Shown here piece by piece: positions 60,918-64,000 of a stretch of DNA of 64,000 bases (within the stretch, counting starts at the first letter, position 1; every line of letters starts with the position of its first letter). The translations under genes were made by a program, and so were the position numbers. The stretch is from Gentiana macrophylla (taxonomy: Eukaryota > Streptophyta > Magnoliopsida > Gentianales > Gentianaceae), in the NCBI GenBank assembly GCA_026214975.1, contig JAOBSW010001146.1, positions 124,001 to 188,000 of the forward strand, in the 5' to 3' direction. The notes beneath the pieces are model-generated. The model was not told the DNA's origin. It did no database searches and saw only the letters and a program-made list of their open reading frames with translations.

Positions 60918-61269
60918 CTAGTTTATCGGTTCCAAATACCGTCTAACTAGAAACACTTTGTATTTATGATTTTTCAAAGATTAGAACATCACCTAGAACT
61001 AAGCTCCCACTAGTTTATCAGTTCCAAATACTGTCTAACTAGCAATGTTGTGTTCATGATGTTTCAAAGATTATAAAATCTCCAGAACTAAGCTCTCACT
61101 AGTTTATCAGTTCCAAATACTGTCTAACTAGTAACGCTTATTCTTGTTTTTCCAATGAATGGAGAAACTCTTGTGCATTGCATTACACATTTCTAATTAT
61201 TCAGAAAAACAACAAATCATAAGACTAAGGCTCCCACTAGTTTATCGGTTCCAAATACCGCCTAACTAG
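60918..61269 (-). repeat. Four hairpin repeats in E6
   Basis: Copies lie at 60918-60950, 61010-61042, 61099-61131 and 61237-61269. The outer two have inner stem CGGT/ACCG, the middle two CAGT/ACTG; the outer arms CTAGTT/AACTAG are perfect in all four. Confidence 0.9.
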
Positions 61270-62130
61270 CAACGCATATATGTATATGATTTTCCAATTT
61301 TCAATTAGAAATTTGATGTGTAATTACACTTTTAAAATTCACTAAATGAATTTTATCGATAGTCTATGTCATCTTTTGTAAACTAAGTATGGTCGCTCTC
61401 GTTCAACACAGTGACACCCGTGACATAATTATACTATGTCACTTATGTTTTTAGAGGCTTAATAGAAGAAAACTTTTCGAAAAAATTAAGCGCATTACAT
61501 TGATAATTACAACGTACTTGTTACTTCCACATTTTTAATGAAGTCCTATTTCTAACAGATTCATTAGTCTAGAGATTAAAGTTGTAAAAATATGATGAAA
61601 GTTAAATTTAAAATTAAATTTTCACTACGAGATTTTTATTTTAGGAATAATAAACTATAAAGTCTATCCTACCATTCCAAGGATTTAACCTCGTATAAAT
61701 CTTGTCCGAGAGGTCGATATCGAGACTATGACGGTTAAAGCGAGACAATGTCTCTCAATGATTAAGCTTCGAGAATCGAACATCTCACGGAATCAGACAT
61801 CCCGGACATTTAATCATTGATTACCTTCCTTTTTCTAGCCTAGATATTTGAAAATATCCACAAAGAGTGTGACCTACTATATCGGATCTCGAGTACGCCC
61901 GAGTATGCCTACGGCGGGCGTGATGACCCGGCGAGTACCCGATATCCTATCCTTTCGGAGACCAAGCCTTGAATTTTGATAGCGGTGAACACCATCCGAA
62001 GGGGGCCGAAATCAAAGCGGCACGAGGTGTCACCATTCTCTCACGTGCTTGCATCTATAGTAGAGGCCGTGGGGTTGGCTGTCGCCTTCCCCGCTCCCAC
62101 TCAATATTTTGAAAAAGTGGTGGGTTTACT

Positions 62131-62498
62131 AATTACGGTTTTGGCCTTGACAATAAGAAACAATAAATCAAAGTACTCCGAATAGGGTCGGTTATGTAGG
62201 CAAGCCTACGCCGTCTCATTCGTTGGAACATATGTGACAGTTCAGGCCAATCTGGCAGGAGAAGCCCCGTTTAGCGCGAAGGCTTATCGGTTATGCTAAG
62301 TCCTATCGAACTGCTGTAACGTACATCACACGTGGAGGGGAGTCGATTGAGCCGAAGCTCGGTTGAACTCGCCCAACCATGGTTAGACCATTTCCGAACC
62401 CATGTACTAAGATTCTCCGATTTCTAAGTTGTCACCCAAAGCATAATCTCGTTTTTGTTTAAGGTGGGTTCACTGAGAAGCCATCACCGAAAAGCTCA
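62131..62498. repeat. Module shared with E4 and E2 (inverted)
   Basis: Reverse complement of 49827-50194 with modest divergence. Confidence 0.85.
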
Positions 62499-63652
62499 AC
62501 GATTTATCCAAGTGGGATTCACCGAGAATCCATCACTAAAATCGTAAACGATTGACAAAAACCCAGGTCCTCGGTTTTTATAATTAGCTACTTATTATAT
62601 AACTACCACATATTAAATTAATAAGCATTCATACTAATTATTCGAGTTATACATGCCTAATTTATTCGAAATAAACTAGCTACATGTATGCATTGGAGTG
62701 GAATCATGAAGATGCAAGTCATGGCAATTTTCCGGTTTTAAGCACGTAATCTTGATCAAACACAAAATTATACCGAAAAATAAACACCGAGATGGACCGT
62801 TGGTACCCCCGACTAACTATTTTCTAAGGAAAAATAAAACTTAATCTATGTCTTCGAGTCTTGATCTTCAAATCTTGAACTCGAATCGCCGGATCACGAA
62901 CCACGAACACCCGAGAGGAGAAAGGCTTTTTAATTAAATAAAACCAATTTATTATAATTATCAAAAAAAAACTTTTTTTTTTTTTTTTTGTTAATGCGGC
63001 TGATGAAACAAAAATTCCAGTTTTTTTTTTTTTTTTTTTTTTAATATGTCGGCTGTGAAAAAAAAAAGGAATACAGGTTATAAAAAAAATAATAAAGCAG
63101 CCGCATGAAAAAACTTAGCAGCATGTTTTACCCTAGCCGCAAGCTAGGGTTTTGTTAAAAATCTTTTGCAGCGGCAGAAAAGCGCCGCTACAGGTGCTGC
63201 TGCAGCCTGTTTAAAAAAAAACAGAAGCTGTTGTGACGTTTTTAGCGCTGCTAAAGGTGCTGGACAGCTTTAAAAAACAAGGTTTTTAGCCGTTTCTCCT
63301 CGTTCATACCTTGTGTTTCGCCTTGATCTTCATCTTTTCTTCAAGATCTTCATCTTTTCGAGCCCGGAATAACAAAATTACAATAAAAGATGCTACTTTT
63401 ACATGGAATTTCGAAATTCACATAAAAAAAAAATTACAATTCCTATGCTCAATTGTTACTAAACAAAGGAGTTACAAAATAGATCTACGGGTAAACAATA
63501 CCAACCCCAATCCATCTCTTCAACCACAACATTCACAAGCATACAACATGAATAAATTTCGAATTTAACCAAAAAAAACGAAATAAAACACCTAAAACAT
63601 GATTTTCCACTCCTAGATCTAAAACTCATATTCTTTGATCGTTAGATCAAAG

Positions 63653-63664
63653 GCTCTGATACCA
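63653..63664 (-). other. E6 primer-binding site (tRNA-iMet)
   Basis: The minus strand reads TGGTATCAGAGC, two bases after the LTR end; the canonical initiator tRNA site. Confidence 0.92.
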
Positions 63665-63666
63665 CT

Positions 63667-64000
63667 TGTTAGAAGTAATATCGTCGGATCAATCATAGAT
63701 TGACCCGATTACGCAGCGGAAGCATCAGATCTATATCTAAACGAAAACAAAGAACATAAATTAAAGATCTAAATCTACAAGGGGGTTTAGGAGCCTACCT
63801 TTTTATGGTGCTTAACTCCAAGAACAAAAGGCTCCTTGAACACGTGATTGAGCGACCACCGTCTTCCAACGTGTGTCTCCCGGCAACACCAAGTGGATGG
63901 TGTTTCCCCGCCCGGACCTCCTTGATATGCTACCGGAATAATCCCAAGATTATTCCAACTCAACTCCGAAGAAAATAGCCGAAAATTCCAAGCTATTTTC
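63667..64000 (-). repeat. E6 5' LTR, partial
   Basis: Nearly identical to 57711-58045 and cut by the window edge. Confidence 0.92.

Larger units (their letters stand above)
59567..63652 (-). other. E6 internal region, no recognisable gene
   Basis: It holds the four hairpin repeats (60918-61269), the module shared with E2 and E4 (62131-62498), A/T homopolymers around 62960-63070, and a leader matching E4 48930-49080. The short ORFs have no counterpart conserved in E4. Confidence 0.7.
15653..64000 (+). mobile_element. M: large SIRE/Maximus-like Ty1/copia element split by nested insertions
   Basis: The parts are 15653-19127, 26490-32128 and 56119-57710, about 10.7 kb. With the rest of its 3' LTR, lying beyond E6 outside the window, it would be about 12 kb, the size expected of SIRE/Maximus elements. 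Gene order is LTR, tRNA-iMet primer site, gag, protease, integrase, reverse transcriptase, RNase H, envelope-like ORF, LTR. The envelope-like ORF after pol is the lineage hallmark. E2 interrupts it in gag, E4 in the envelope-like ORF, and E6 in the 3' LTR. The end coordinate is the window edge, not the true end. Confidence 0.9.
57711..64000 (-). mobile_element. E6: non-autonomous LTR element of the E4 family, minus strand, runs off the window
   Basis: On the minus strand the order is 5' LTR (from beyond 64000 to 63667), tRNA-iMet primer site 63664-63653, internal 63652-59567, polypurine tract 59566-59556, 3' LTR 59555-57711. Internal DNA aligns with E4 in reverse but lacks 1.5 kb present in E4 (52400-53950). 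No gene is recognisable. The two LTR copies are nearly identical where both are visible, so insertion is recent. Confidence 0.92.

Noticed and set aside
61976..62185. 69-codon ORF in E6 resembling a short membrane protein
   Set aside because: Not preserved in E4 at the homologous place (50160-50350); no domain.

Overview
This is repeat DNA from a flowering-plant nuclear genome, probably a eudicot. I found no intact host gene, no rRNA or tRNA gene, and nothing bacterial. Nearly every base can be assigned to LTR retrotransposons of typical plant lineages, inserted into one another: a Tekay-like chromovirus, Athila/Tat-like Ty3/gypsy elements primed by tRNA-Asp, SIRE/Maximus-like Ty1/copia, and several large non-autonomous derivatives. 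All coding regions carry stops or frameshifts.

Layout. 1-3032 is the 3' end of a Tekay-like element: integrase, chromodomain-like tail, polypurine tract, 3' LTR. It lies inside an Athila-like integrase gene that resumes at 3033 and is followed by a long untranslated region and LTR-like sequence to about 7045. 7046-13757 is a minus-strand, gene-less Tat/Athila-type derivative (E1); its 3' LTR is cut just past the TATA box, and it holds an AT-rich insertion with hAT-like ends. 13953-15640 is a minus-strand LTR of the same family as the next element.

From 15653 to the right edge the window is organised by one large SIRE-like copia element (M): 5' LTR 15653-17417, gag 17537-19127, rest of gag and pol 26490-30248, envelope-like extra ORF 30667-32128 plus 56119-57094, and 3' LTR from 57229. 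Element E2 (19128-26484, TSD CATCT) interrupts gag. Element E4 (32129-56113, TSD ATCAC) interrupts the envelope-like ORF. E4 is itself split by E3 (33665-42026, TSD GAGGT) in its 5' LTR and by E5 (42448-48915, minus strand, TSD GTTGG) in its internal region. E6 (57711 to beyond 64000, minus strand, same family as E4) interrupts M's 3' LTR. Nesting is three deep, and four insertions are proven by matching 5-bp target duplications read directly at both ends.

How the parts work together. M, the Tekay-like and the Athila-like elements keep recognisable enzyme genes. E1, E2, E4, E5 and E6 keep LTRs, primer-binding sites and polypurine tracts but almost no coding sequence, so they would depend on enzymes supplied by others. 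E3 keeps a protease region and a PF20167-like extra ORF.

The most unusual signals are in non-coding element DNA. A 33-nt hairpin occurs four times in the internal region of both E4 and E6, with a compensatory stem change. Short inverted-repeat motifs recur within each element, and one motif type is shared by two unrelated families. A roughly 365-bp module is common to E2 and E4/E6, whose LTRs and primers are unrelated. A roughly 1-kb minisatellite lies inside E5.
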